A stretch of 64,000 nucleotides of DNA from Straminergon stramineum (taxonomy: Eukaryota; Streptophyta; Bryopsida; Hypnales; Calliergonaceae): contig OY987265.1 of the NCBI GenBank assembly GCA_963920665.1, positions 42,475,001 through 42,539,000 of the forward strand. Direction: 5' to 3'. The notes beneath the pieces are model-generated. The model made no database searches, had not been told where the DNA came from, and saw only the letters and a list, made by a program, of their open reading frames with translations. Below, one piece after another: positions 63,999 through 64,000 of this stretch (its first letter is position 1; the number at the start of each line of letters is the position of its first letter). Made by a program: the position numbers and the translations under genes.

Positions 63999-64000
63999 TT

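Larger units (their letters stand above)
57811..64000. other. AT-rich repeat stretch to the window end
   Basis: No gene is supported. The longest frame (118 codons, 62535-62891, opening at TTG) has no recognisable domain. The stretch contains copy B of the repeat pair with its inserted element, further dispersed-repeat copies around 60.1-60.7 and 61.6-61.8 kb, and a complete MITE-like element ending two bases before the window edge. Confidence 0.65.

Noticed and set aside
1..64000. CRISPR arrays, rRNA, tRNA or bacterial-type operons
   Set aside because: No regularly spaced repeats, no recognisable RNA gene and no operon-like gene packing were seen. The gene structure is that of a plant nuclear genome.

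Overview
This window is nuclear DNA from a land plant. The protein-coding genes are split by many short GT-AG introns (about 60 to 1,200 bases) and lie between long, very AT-rich stretches full of degenerate repeats and small inverted-repeat elements. The proteins are plant types: a plastid-type fructokinase, a pectin GAUT glycosyltransferase, a DExH8-like helicase with CCCH fingers, and an h-type thioredoxin. Compact introns, long untranslated leaders and CpG-rich 5' ends next to AT-rich intergenic DNA would suit a bryophyte or another non-flowering plant. That placement is an inference; no lineage marker was identified.

Layout. Bases 1-7240 are repeat-rich and non-coding. The plus strand then carries a plastid fructokinase (7241-11290, seven exons), a gap containing a 312-base fold-back element, a GAUT8/9-like galacturonosyltransferase (15541-18649, six exons) and a possible small membrane protein (22060-22443). 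From 22.7 kb to 56.4 kb every convincing gene is on the minus strand: an unrecognised 575-residue protein (22738-25637), a MERIT40/BABAM1 homologue (28397-30596), a DExH8-like helicase with CCCH fingers and a BMT5-like C-terminal domain (33471-39886), the meiotic recombination factor MND1 (43265-45828) and thioredoxin h (55673-56366, with a 5' UTR intron reaching to about 57.2 kb). The stretches 46.9-54.2 kb and 57.8-64.0 kb are AT-rich repeats.

How the genes relate. They do not form a pathway or operon; this is ordinary eukaryotic gene order. Fructokinase (plastid hexose phosphorylation), GAUT (Golgi pectin synthesis) and thioredoxin (thiol redox) are housekeeping functions. MERIT40 and MND1 both belong to chromosome maintenance or recombination, but their closeness is probably chance.

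Most useful observations: (1) the helicase has a splice junction inside its second CCCH finger that is one base out of frame by the only visible GT-AG pair; (2) MND1 has an in-frame 60-base segment directly after a possible start codon, and a decayed 290-base tandem duplication upstream; (3) a 417-base element with perfect 20-base terminal inverted repeats sits in one copy of a dispersed repeat whose second copy, 8 kb away, lacks it; (4) there is a family of about 300-430-base MITE-like elements with CATTAG-type ends; (5) a short core is repeated at least seven times across the intergenic DNA.
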